From: an uncultured Bacteroidales bacterium
GTDB taxonomy: Bacteria > Bacteroidota > Bacteroidia > Bacteroidales > UBA932
DNA length: 64,000 nucleotides
Direction: 5' to 3'
Assembly (NCBI GenBank): GCA_945874155.1
Contig: CAMCFO010000012.1
Coordinates: forward strand, 1-64,000
In this document: positions 53,878-62,684 of the stretch, in pieces
Layout of the letters: each line of letters starts with the position of its first letter
How positions within the stretch are numbered: the stretch's first letter is position 1
Program-made: the position numbers and the translations under genes
The notes under the pieces: generated by a model
Told to the model about the DNA's origin: nothing
Databases searched by the model: none
The model's input: only the letters and a program-made list of their open reading frames with translations

Positions 53878-55596
53878 ATGAAAGATCACTATTTGAGAAA
53901 CGGCCTAGTCGCCGACTTCCTCCTGGGAATGGCGGGCGGCATCCAGTACAGAAAACTGGTGAAGGCATCCAAGAATCCGGCAAAATCTTCTTCAGAAACT
54001 TTAAGAAGCATCCTTGACTACGCCAAGGACACCGAGTACGGAAAAGCACACAATTTCGCACAGATTCTGCAGGCGAAAGATGACAAGGAACTCTACCGTT
54101 TGTGGCAGAAAAATGTAAAACTCAATGATTATGAGGACTTCCGTCCATTGGTCGAAAGACACAAACACGGCGAAAGCGACCTCCTCTTCCCGGGCAAACC
54201 GGTGATGTATGCCACCACTTCCGGCACCACCAGCGAGCCTAAATGGATTCCTATTACGGAGACCTACCTCAAAAACATCTACGGCAAGATGACCAAGGTA
54301 TGGCTCTACAATTTCATCAAGAACAGGCCCAAGGTCTTCCACGGTTCCATAGTTTCCATAGTCGGCAAAAAGATTGAAGGCTATGCACCCGACGGGACTA
54401 TGTTCGGCTCCGTTTCCGGAGTGACCCAGTCCGACTGTCCGAAGTTCGTGAAGGCGCTCTATGCCTCCCCTGCCTGCGTGTACAGCATAGAAGACTACAC
54501 AGCCCGTTATTACACGATTATGAGAATGGGCATAGAAAAGAATGTCCATCTGATAGTGACTGCCAACCCTTCCACAATCGTGGAGATGCAGAACAATGTG
54601 AACGAATGGTTCGACGAATATGTCAAGGACATCGAGAACGGTACCCTCACCGACAAAATAAAAGTGCCGGAGGACATCAGGAGGGAAATCCAGGCCTGCC
54701 TCAGCCCTAATCCGGAAAGAGCAGCTGAACTGAGGCAACTGAAGGCGAAATACGGCAAGGTGCTTCCGAAACACTATTGGCCTGAGCTCCAGATTCTCAA
54801 CACCTGGAAATGCGGCAACACAAAAGTGTACCTGGACAAGTTCAAAGACTCATTCCCTGAAGGTATGCTCCATCAGGAATTCGGCTATTTTGCATCCGAG
54901 TGCCGCTTCGGGCTGGTGCTGGACGACACCAACTACACCGTGCTCTTCCCGCATTTCCACTACTATGAATTTGTTGCGGAAGAGGACATTGAGGCAGCGA
55001 ATGAGGGCAAGGAGGTGAGGTTCTACCAGCTGCACGAACTCGTTTCAGGCAAGAGGTACTGCCCGTATGTGACCACCTTTGCGGGGCTCTACCGTTACAA
55101 TATGAATGACCTCGTTGAAGTGGCTCCGACTGGATTCCATAACACTCCTCGCGTCTTTATGATTCAGAAAATCAACGGTATTGTGACTATGACCGGCGAA
55201 AAACTCCACGAGAGGCAGTTCATAGAGGCCGTTCAGGAAGCATCCGACAAGCTCGGAACTCCTTTGAAATTCTTTATCGGATTTGCGGAGCTGTCAGAGT
55301 CCAGATACCATTTCTACTACGAATTTGTGGACAGGCAGACCCCTCAGTCCAAAGCTGACGAACTCAACAAACTTGTGGACGACATTCTCCGTAAAAAGAA
55401 CATTGAATACGATGCCAAACGCAAATCCTTCAGGGTGAAGGATCCGGTGGCACACAGGCTGATTCCGGAATCATTCGAAACATTTAAGGCTCAGTGCATT
55501 GCCGAAGGGGCAAGGGACGGACAGTTCAAACTCAATCTTCTGCTCCAGGACGAGAAGCGTCACTCCAAATTCCGCAAACTCACGATTGAAGAATGA
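53878..55596 (+). CDS. GH3-family acyl-adenylating enzyme (auxin-responsive GH3 homologue)
   Basis: This 572-residue ANL-superfamily protein is homologous to plant GH3 enzymes that conjugate amino acids to acyl acids. The ATP/AMP loop is ATTSGTTSEPKWIP near 112-125, GLYRYNMNDLVEV is the A5-like motif, and the C-terminal cap follows from about 430. Bacterial members of the phylum are of unknown substrate. It overlaps the HAD gene by four bases, so it is one operon with it. Calling it an auxin enzyme would be wrong without data. Confidence 0.9.
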   Translation: MKDHYLRNGLVADFLLGMAGGIQYRKLVKASKNPAKSSSETLRSILDYAKDTEYGKAHNFAQILQAKDDKELYRLWQKNVKLNDYEDFRPLVERHKHGESDLLFPGKPVMYATTSGTTSEPKWIPITETYLKNIYGKMTKVWLYNFIKNRPKVFHGSIVSIVGKKIEGYAPDGTMFGSVSGVTQSDCPKFVKALYASPACVYSIEDYTARYYTIMRMGIEKNVHLIVTANPSTIVEMQNNVNEWFDEYVKDIENGTLTDKIKVPEDIRREIQACLSPNPERAAELRQLKAKYGKVLPKHYWPELQILNTWKCGNTKVYLDKFKDSFPEGMLHQEFGYFASECRFGLVLDDTNYTVLFPHFHYYEFVAEEDIEAANEGKEVRFYQLHELVSGKRYCPYVTTFAGLYRYNMNDLVEVAPTGFHNTPRVFMIQKINGIVTMTGEKLHERQFIEAVQEASDKLGTPLKFFIGFAELSESRYHFYYEFVDRQTPQSKADELNKLVDDILRKKNIEYDAKRKSFRVKDPVAHRLIPESFETFKAQCIAEGARDGQFKLNLLLQDEKRHSKFRKLTIEE

Positions 55597-56282
55597 TGAA
55601 TGTTAAGGCTATAGTCTTTGATTTGGACGGTACGCTCTACGATTCGGCCGGTCTCCCCTTTCACCTGATAGTCAAGGAATTATGTAGGGGCAGGTTGGGG
55701 CTGCTGTATTCGGAACGGTGCATCCGCAGGAAATTTGCCGGCAAGGATTTCGGGAGTTGTGAAAAACTCTATGAAGAGTTCTTCAAGGCTATGGGAAAAA
55801 TGTGCGGATGTTCTGCCCGAAAAGCGAGGGAATGGTATTTCACTGTCTATATGAAAGATATGGTCAAGGCCTTGGAGCGTCATTTCTCGGCCAGAAACGG
55901 TCTTGAGAGTCTTTTGGACAGATTGGATAAGAAAGGCATCAAGACAGCCGTGTTCTCCGACTATGGTTGCATGGAAAGGAAAATGATGGCGTTGGGCATA
56001 GACTGCAGCAGGTTTTCGCTCATTGCGGACAGTCCCTCTTTCGGGGGCTTCAAACCCTCTGTGAATTCGTTCCGTAAAGTCGCATCCGCATTGGGGCTCG
56101 ATCCTTCCGAGGTTCTTATGGTAGGAGACAGGACTGACACGGATGGGGATGGCGCCAAGGCCTGCGGGATGCAGTACATTCATCTGTTCAAGAATGACAA
56201 AGTGGCTGCCCGGTTCCGCAGACATCCGGTGGAAGATGGGGTGGAACACCTCAAATGGGAAGAATTCTGTGACAAATTCTGA
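55593..56282 (+). CDS. HAD-superfamily phosphatase (subfamily IA)
   Basis: This 229-residue phosphatase has the nucleophile motif FDLDGT (Asp10, Asp12), motif II FSDYG, the conserved Lys in GGFKPS and motif IV MVGDRTDTDGDGA. The helical cap lies between about 20 and 95. The substrate is unknown; phosphoglycolate or sugar phosphates are typical of the group. It is translationally coupled to GH3. Confidence 0.9.
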   Translation: MMNVKAIVFDLDGTLYDSAGLPFHLIVKELCRGRLGLLYSERCIRRKFAGKDFGSCEKLYEEFFKAMGKMCGCSARKAREWYFTVYMKDMVKALERHFSARNGLESLLDRLDKKGIKTAVFSDYGCMERKMMALGIDCSRFSLIADSPSFGGFKPSVNSFRKVASALGLDPSEVLMVGDRTDTDGDGAKACGMQYIHLFKNDKVAARFRRHPVEDGVEHLKWEEFCDKF

Positions 56283-56430
56283 TGGGATACTGACATTTTG
56301 TGCATATTGCGGATTTCCATCCCTGATGGCATTTGTTTTGCAGTCGAAAACCTCTTGGATTTAAGCTATTTCTCCGATTTGGTTGAAAATACCAAAATAA
56401 GAATGGTTGAAACTTAAAAATATAAAGATT
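56283..56430. other. Intergenic region before ferritin, no gene seen
   Basis: 148 AT-rich bases with no open frame of interest. I found no consensus TAnnTTTG promoter and no iron-box-like palindrome that I would trust; TTTG is present near 56376. Confidence 0.6.
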
Positions 56431-56910
56431 ATGATTACAGAAAAACTTCAGCAGGTCATCAACGACCAGATTACTGCGGAGCTTTGGTCTTCACAGTTGT
56501 ATCTCCAGATGTGTTTCCACCTCAAGAAAGAAGGTTGGGACGGATTTGCTCACTGGATGGCAAAGCAGTCAGAGGAAGAAAAAGAGCACGCTTGCGCAAT
56601 GGCAGACTACCTCATCAAGAGAGGAGGCGAGGTGAAACTTGCAGCCATCGATGTTGTTCCTTGCGGTTGGGGCAGCGTTCTTGAGATTTTCGAGCACGTT
56701 TACAAGCACGAGTGCCACGTTTCTGAGCTTATCAACGGTGTTGTAGCTGCGGCAAGTGCTGAAAAGGACAATGCAACTCAGGATTTCTTCTGGGGCTTTG
56801 TTCGCGAGCAGGTGGAGGAAGAGGCAACCGCTTCATCCATAGTTGACAAGATCAAGCACGCCGGTGAGGCAGGACTTTCCTTTGTTGACTCACAGATGGC
56901 TCAGAGATAG
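56431..56910 (+). CDS. ftnA: Ferritin (ferroxidase-type)
   Basis: This 159-residue iron-storage protein assembles to a 24-mer. The diiron ligands lie in TAELWSSQLYLQM (Glu17 area), EEEKEHACAM (Glu50, His53) and the later EIFEHVYKHE and REQVEEEATA helices. The ATG at 56431 is preferred over a TTG at 56407. A strong terminator follows. Confidence 0.95.
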   Translation: MITEKLQQVINDQITAELWSSQLYLQMCFHLKKEGWDGFAHWMAKQSEEEKEHACAMADYLIKRGGEVKLAAIDVVPCGWGSVLEIFEHVYKHECHVSELINGVVAAASAEKDNATQDFFWGFVREQVEEEATASSIVDKIKHAGEAGLSFVDSQMAQR

Positions 56911-56925
56911 TATTTACATTCAATA

Positions 56926-56964
56926 AAAAATCCCCGGAGATTGAAACTCTTCGGGGATTTTTTT
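56926..56964. terminator. Bidirectional terminator between ferritin and acyltransferase
   Basis: AATCCCCG and CGGGGATT pair around a GAG/CTC inner stem, with A6 on the left and T7 on the right, so both strands end in a T tract after the hairpin. Confidence 0.9.
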
Positions 56965-56974
56965 GTAAGGGGAA

Positions 56975-57865
56975 TCAGTCGTCAATATAATCCGGCCAAG
57001 GATTGTGTTCAATGCCGGCAAGACTCACCATAGCGGCGTGCGCTTCCTTTAGCAGTCTCATAACCTCTTCCTTGCGGGGTTTAGTCTTGTCCGGATAAAT
57101 CGGAGCCCCGATATTCAGTTGCATCAGAGGACGGGTCTGGTCTCCAAAAAGTTTCCAGAAACCGTGACGGGGACGGTAAGATATGGCACAAGGAATGATT
57201 GGCTTGTCGTATTTGTAAGCCCAGGTGAAAGCGCCTTTCTTGAATGGGCGTATAGGCTGATACATTTCCCAGCGGCAGGACTCAGGGAAAACGTGGAACC
57301 ATTTCTTTTCTGCATTCAAGGTGTCGAAAGCATCTTCGAATTTTCTCATTCCACCGCGAGTCTGGGGTACTGGAATGGTGCAGAAATACTTTATGAACCA
57401 GTGGTCCTTTGTCATCAGCTGGTCTCCGAAAACTGGAATCCATACCTCCCTCCAGCCAGCTGCAGTCACCACAGATATGGCATCCCAACGATAAACGTGG
57501 TTGCAGATTGTGATGGCCCCGTTCTTGAACTTGTTCTTGCGCATATTCTCCTTACCCTTCACCTTCATACCATTCTTGATATAGTTCACAAGCGGACAGA
57601 GAAGATGAGCAATTGCATAATTGATTCCGTGATTGAACCAATAGGAAAAGCCCTTGCGGTTAAGATAAGGGTAGTTCTCATCAAACACCAGATTGCGCAC
57701 CTTTTTGACCGGCACAAGTTTGAGGAAAGGATCATCCTCAGGATATTCACGGTGATTTTCAGCCAGATAGGTTCCCTCCTTGAGCTTCATTTCCCTGTAT
57801 CTGACATTGTCCAGCACTGAAACTCCTTCCTGAGCTTCAATTGAGTATTTTTTCTGTTCTGCCAT
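56975..57865 (-). CDS. Lysophospholipid acyltransferase-family protein (PlsC-like)
   Basis: This 296-residue protein of the PlsC superfamily has the acyl-transfer motif NHVYRWD near 120 (H-x4-D). The substrate motif is FPESCRW, where the usual FPEGTRS has Gly then Thr. A long N-terminal region of about 75 residues before the domain is unusual. It may acylate a lipid such as lysophosphatidic acid, or another substrate. It is divergent from the GH25 gene. Confidence 0.82.
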   Translation of the reverse strand: MAEQKKYSIEAQEGVSVLDNVRYREMKLKEGTYLAENHREYPEDDPFLKLVPVKKVRNLVFDENYPYLNRKGFSYWFNHGINYAIAHLLCPLVNYIKNGMKVKGKENMRKNKFKNGAITICNHVYRWDAISVVTAAGWREVWIPVFGDQLMTKDHWFIKYFCTIPVPQTRGGMRKFEDAFDTLNAEKKWFHVFPESCRWEMYQPIRPFKKGAFTWAYKYDKPIIPCAISYRPRHGFWKLFGDQTRPLMQLNIGAPIYPDKTKPRKEEVMRLLKEAHAAMVSLAGIEHNPWPDYIDD

Positions 57866-57915
57866 AATTCAGATATGAATAGATTATATGCTTCAAATAG
57901 ATTTCTGAAGCGGTG

Positions 57916-57932
57916 CAAAATTAGTAAATTTG
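57916..57932. promoter_or_regulatory. Overlapping divergent -7 elements
   Basis: TAATTTTG on the minus strand (57916-57923) for the acyltransferase and TAAATTTG on the plus strand (57925-57932) for the GH25 gene are one base apart. RNA polymerase is unlikely to use both at once. Confidence 0.45.
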
Positions 57933-57948
57933 CGCGAATAGATGGTTT

Positions 57949-58800
57949 ATGGTTAAGACAAGTTCGAAAATAGAGCGCCAAAAAAACAAAAATGTGGCGA
58001 AATCTGCCCATCAGGCTATAAAGCGGGGGAAAAAATCCAGCAAAAAGCATAAAAAGAACAGGACAATCTCGTTCTGGTGGATACTATCCCCTGTTCTGGT
58101 CTGCATCTGCATAAGCCTGGGCATTGCAGTTGTTATGATGTGCAGAGATACGGAAAGAGGCGCAGCTGTACCCAAAGGCAGCTATGACTATGCAGTGGAC
58201 ATATCCAAATACCAGAAAGACGTGAATTGGGACTCTTTGATGGTGGTCACAGATGCTGTAGGCAGAACAGTGAGAAGCATAGAAAAGGCCGCTTCAATCC
58301 ATAGGGTCAGGTATGTTATGATTAAGGCCACTGAAGGAGAACGGCACGTGGACAGACTCTTTGGAGAACATTGGGAAAAGTCTGCGGCAGCGGGTTACGG
58401 AAGAGGTGCATATCATTTCTACAGGAGTTCAAAACCTGCTGAAAGCCAGGCTCTTAATTTCATCCGTACCGTAGGGCCTCTAAGGCACTCAGACCTTGCT
58501 CCCATTTTGGATGTGGAAACCGTGCACAGAGGATGCAGTCGGGTTCAACTCAATGCAGGGGTGAGGATGTGGCTTGAAACAGTTGAGAAGCACTATAAAC
58601 GCAGGCCTATTGTCTATACTTCGGATTCATTTCTCAAAGACTGGCTGGATGAGGAAATTTCTGAGAACTATCCAATCTGGATAGCCAGATACAGCGACCG
58701 GGAGCCGCAGTTCAACGAATGGGTGTTCTGGCAGTTCACTGACAAAGCGGCAGTCTTTGGTATTCCGTCTCCTTGCGATTTGTCAGTAGTAAGGAATTAG
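57949..58800 (+). CDS. GH25 lysozyme-family protein, membrane-anchored
   Basis: This 283-residue protein has a basic N terminus, one helix near 43-64 and a GH25 muramidase domain in the periplasm. Active-site motifs are AVDISKYQKDVNW, VMIKATEGE, APILDVETV (Asp/Glu near 188-190) and VFWQFTDKA. GH25 enzymes cut the N-acetylmuramic acid beta-1,4 bond. The ATG at 57949 is used; another ATG at 57942 is out of frame. Confidence 0.92.
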   Translation: MVKTSSKIERQKNKNVAKSAHQAIKRGKKSSKKHKKNRTISFWWILSPVLVCICISLGIAVVMMCRDTERGAAVPKGSYDYAVDISKYQKDVNWDSLMVVTDAVGRTVRSIEKAASIHRVRYVMIKATEGERHVDRLFGEHWEKSAAAGYGRGAYHFYRSSKPAESQALNFIRTVGPLRHSDLAPILDVETVHRGCSRVQLNAGVRMWLETVEKHYKRRPIVYTSDSFLKDWLDEEISENYPIWIARYSDREPQFNEWVFWQFTDKAAVFGIPSPCDLSVVRN

Positions 58801-58831
58801 ACATCTTGGGCCAGGGATGGCGGGGACTAGA

Positions 58832-58866
58832 ATAAAAAAAGAGGGGATGAACATTGTCATCCCCTG
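58832..58866 (-). terminator. Terminator of gapA
   Basis: On the minus strand GGGGATGA, a six-base loop, TCATCCCC, then CTCTTTTTTTATT form an 8-bp stem and T tract. It lies 26 bases after the gapA stop. Confidence 0.85.
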
Positions 58867-58892
58867 AATTTCGATTGACTCCGATTCGGAAA

Positions 58893-59924
<1,032 letters not shown>

Positions 59925-59958
59925 TCATCTCTTTGCAATCTTTCCTAACATTGCGCCG

Positions 59959-59966
59959 CAAATTTA
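59959..59966 (-). promoter_or_regulatory. Putative -7 element (TAAATTTG) for gapA
   Basis: A perfect -7 motif 68-75 bases before the ATG on the minus strand, divergent from the surE motif at 59991. The -33 element is not evident. Confidence 0.5.
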
Positions 59967-59990
59967 GCAATTTTTATGAAATAATAAAAC

Positions 59991-59998
59991 TATCTTTG
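59991..59998 (+). promoter_or_regulatory. Putative -7 element (TATCTTTG) for surE-lpxB
   Basis: This lies 29 bases before the surE ATG; the upstream -33 is not clear. Confidence 0.45.
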
Positions 59999-60026
59999 CA
60001 CAAATTTTCAGGTCGCTATAAAGAAT

Positions 60027-60827
60027 ATGAACATCCTTATAACCAACGACGACAGCTTCAACGCCAAAGGCATCCGGGCTTTGGCAGATATTATGAAACA
60101 ATACGGCAACATAGCTGTAATTGCTCCGTCTCGGGTGCAGTCAGGTATGTCTATGGCCGTTTCTCTCAACGCGGAAAAGATAAAATTCACGGAGTTGTCT
60201 TCCACGACCCATCTGGACAGGAACGGAAAAGAATGCACACAGCGTTGGGGAGCCCTGGATGCCACCCCGGCAAGCTGCGTCAAATTCGGGCTCAGTTCCG
60301 AATGGTTGGGATGGATTCCGGACGTGGTGGTCTCAGGCATAAACCACGGAGCCAACACCGCCACTGCATCCTGTTATTCAGGAACACTTGGAGCTGCGGC
60401 GGAGGCTGCAATCAACCATATACTCGGGATTGGAGTTTCTCTCTGCTCCCACGATGCCGATTCGGATTTCTCGGCAGTGGAAAAATTCTTCCCTTCCATT
60501 TTCGAAAAGCTGCTCGAAGCCCCGAGGCCCAATTTTATGACCTATTACAATGTGAATTTTCCGGACACCAAAGCAGAGGAAATCAAGGGTGCCAGAACCG
60601 GATATATGGGCAGAGGGCGCTGGGTCAAGGAGTTCAAGCTCATTGAACCGGACAACGGCAGCGGGGAATCCACCTACAGAATGACAGGAGATTTCGTAAG
60701 CGAAAGTTGCAACACAGACGAAGCTGACCACATTCTCACTGACAACAACTACATTTCCATAGTCCCCCACACCCTGGACAGCACTGACTATGCTCAGTTG
60801 AAAATCCTGGACGGCATAGATTTCTGA
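60027..60827 (+). CDS. surE: 5'/3'-nucleotidase SurE
   Basis: This 266-residue metal-dependent nucleotidase has TNDDSFNAKGI with metal ligands Asp8 and Asp9, Ser39 in SRVQSGMS and the Asn of SGINHGANTA. It releases phosphate from nucleoside monophosphates. It is five bases before lpxB, a neighbour pair I recall from other Bacteroidota. Confidence 0.96.
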   Translation: MNILITNDDSFNAKGIRALADIMKQYGNIAVIAPSRVQSGMSMAVSLNAEKIKFTELSSTTHLDRNGKECTQRWGALDATPASCVKFGLSSEWLGWIPDVVVSGINHGANTATASCYSGTLGAAAEAAINHILGIGVSLCSHDADSDFSAVEKFFPSIFEKLLEAPRPNFMTYYNVNFPDTKAEEIKGARTGYMGRGRWVKEFKLIEPDNGSGESTYRMTGDFVSESCNTDEADHILTDNNYISIVPHTLDSTDYAQLKILDGIDF

Positions 60828-60832
60828 AAATA

Positions 60833-62014
60833 ATGAAATATTACATCATAGCAGGAGAAGCATCGGGGGACCTTCACGGAGGAAACCTGATGGAAGGCAT
60901 CTACGACAAGGACCCCGCAGCCCGGATACGCTTTTGGGGAGGCGACTGTATGAATGAGGTTTTCCTGCGCAGACACAGCTCGGGGCAGAATTGCGGTCTG
61001 GTGAGACACTATAGGGAAGGTGCAGTAATGGGAATAGCCGACGTGTTCGCCAAAGCCCGCAAACTGCTGACCAACTTGCGAAATTGCAAGAAAGACATAC
61101 TTGACTTCGCCCCGGACTGCGTAATTCTCATAGATTATCCGGGCTTCAATTTCAGGATTGCAGAATTTGCCCACAAGAAGGGACTCAAAGTCATTTATTA
61201 CATAGCCCCGAAAGTATGGGCCTCAAGGGAGGGACGTATCCGCAAACTCAAAAAATATGTGGACCGTCTCTATATCATCTTCCCTTTCGAGGTACCGTAT
61301 TTCGAGTCCAAAGGAGTGAAATTCGTCTATAAAGGCAATCCTCTGGTGGATGCAGTGGACAAATCAGTTGCAGCGACAGAATGCCGCAGGGATTTCTTCA
61401 AGCGTTGCGGTTTGGACGACAAACCTGTGATTGCGCTTCTGGCAGGCTCCCGCAAGGGTGAAATCAGCACTATGATGCCTGTGCTTATGGAACTGGCTGA
61501 CAGGTTGCACGCCATTGCTGAATATTCAGATTGGCAATTTCTGGTGGCAGGTGCCCCCGGCAGGGATATGGACGACTATAGCCCCTATCTTGGAGGAAGG
61601 AAATATGTGAAGGTACTGTTCGGACAGACTCAGAGCATAATCAAGAATGCAGAGGCAGCAGTGGTAAACTCCGGCACGGCTTCTCTGGAAACCGCCCTCT
61701 TGGGCACCCCGCAGGTGGTAGGGTTCATTTTCGGCAGTTCGCTGACCTTCGCCATTGCAAAGAAAATAGTCAAGGTCAAATACATAAGCCTGGGCAACCT
61801 CATTCTCAACAAGTTGGCTTTCCGGGAATTGCTTCAGAAGGAATGCAATGCAGAGGAGTTGTGTCTTGAAGTCCGCCGCCTGATAGAAGACAGCAGGTAC
61901 CGGCAGGCAATGATTGAAGACTACTCCCTCATACGTGAGAAATTGGGAAGTAGCGGCACCTCAGCTGCTGTTGCAACCGACTTGGTGGATTATATTTCCG
62001 GACAGGCTGACTAA
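60833..62014 (+). CDS. lpxB: Lipid-A-disaccharide synthase
   Basis: This GT19 glycosyltransferase joins UDP-diacylglucosamine and lipid X in lipid A synthesis (393 residues). Motifs include GEASGDLHGGNLM, YIAPKVWASREGR, LAGSRKGEI and NSGTASLETALLGTPQVVGF. It ends directly against the convergent yggS stop. Confidence 0.96.
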   Translation: MKYYIIAGEASGDLHGGNLMEGIYDKDPAARIRFWGGDCMNEVFLRRHSSGQNCGLVRHYREGAVMGIADVFAKARKLLTNLRNCKKDILDFAPDCVILIDYPGFNFRIAEFAHKKGLKVIYYIAPKVWASREGRIRKLKKYVDRLYIIFPFEVPYFESKGVKFVYKGNPLVDAVDKSVAATECRRDFFKRCGLDDKPVIALLAGSRKGEISTMMPVLMELADRLHAIAEYSDWQFLVAGAPGRDMDDYSPYLGGRKYVKVLFGQTQSIIKNAEAAVVNSGTASLETALLGTPQVVGFIFGSSLTFAIAKKIVKVKYISLGNLILNKLAFRELLQKECNAEELCLEVRRLIEDSRYRQAMIEDYSLIREKLGSSGTSAAVATDLVDYISGQAD

Positions 62015-62683
62015 TCAATATTCCCTTTCCCCAAATATCGCGGTGCCAATTCTCACTATGTTGGAACCCATTTCCACTGCAATGCGGTAGTCCCCCGACA
62101 TCCCGAAAGACAGAAGATTGAAATCGGAAGGAATGTTCGGGCAAAGTCCGCGCAAAGGCTGTAGAGCAGCATTCAAGGTCGTCAGTTTGGTAAAATCCTC
62201 CCGGATTATGTTTTCGTCTTCTGTATTGGTGGCCATACCCATCAGACCTCGGATATGAATATGTGGCCAGGAGAGCTGTCCGGTAAGCAGTTTCAAGGCT
62301 TCATCCAGGCTGAAACCGGTCTTTTCCGGTTCTCTCGCGATGTGACATTCTATGAGCACTTCCACAGTCCTCCCCTCCCCGGCACACCACTTCTCAATGG
62401 CATCCAGAAGTTCCACTGAATCAACTGACTCCACCAGACTGGCATAGGGCAGCACCAGCTTTACTTTATTGCGCTGAAGATGGCCTATGAAATGCCATTC
62501 AATATCCCCAGGCAGGGATTTGGCCTTTTCTGCCAACTCTTGGGGACGACTTTCCCCAAATACCCTTTGCCCTGCATCATAGGCCTCCTGAATGGCTATG
62601 GCAGGATGGAATTTGGAAACTGCCACCAGCTTGACTTGCGGTGGCAGTTGACTTTTTATCTTCTTGAGATTTTCGGAAATCAT
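62015..62683 (-). CDS. yggS: YggS/PROSC-family pyridoxal phosphate homeostasis protein
   Basis: This 222-residue PLP-binding TIM barrel buffers cytosolic PLP. The PLP lysine is in LVAVSKFHP, followed by FGESRPQEL and EWHFIGHLQRNK; LLSFGMSGDYRIAVEMG near the C terminus is typical. The ATG at 62683 is chosen; a longer frame to 62770 has no conserved sequence and overlaps yidC. Confidence 0.95.
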   Translation of the reverse strand: MISENLKKIKSQLPPQVKLVAVSKFHPAIAIQEAYDAGQRVFGESRPQELAEKAKSLPGDIEWHFIGHLQRNKVKLVLPYASLVESVDSVELLDAIEKWCAGEGRTVEVLIECHIAREPEKTGFSLDEALKLLTGQLSWPHIHIRGLMGMATNTEDENIIREDFTKLTTLNAALQPLRGLCPNIPSDFNLLSFGMSGDYRIAVEMGSNIVRIGTAIFGEREY

Positions 62684-62684
62684 A

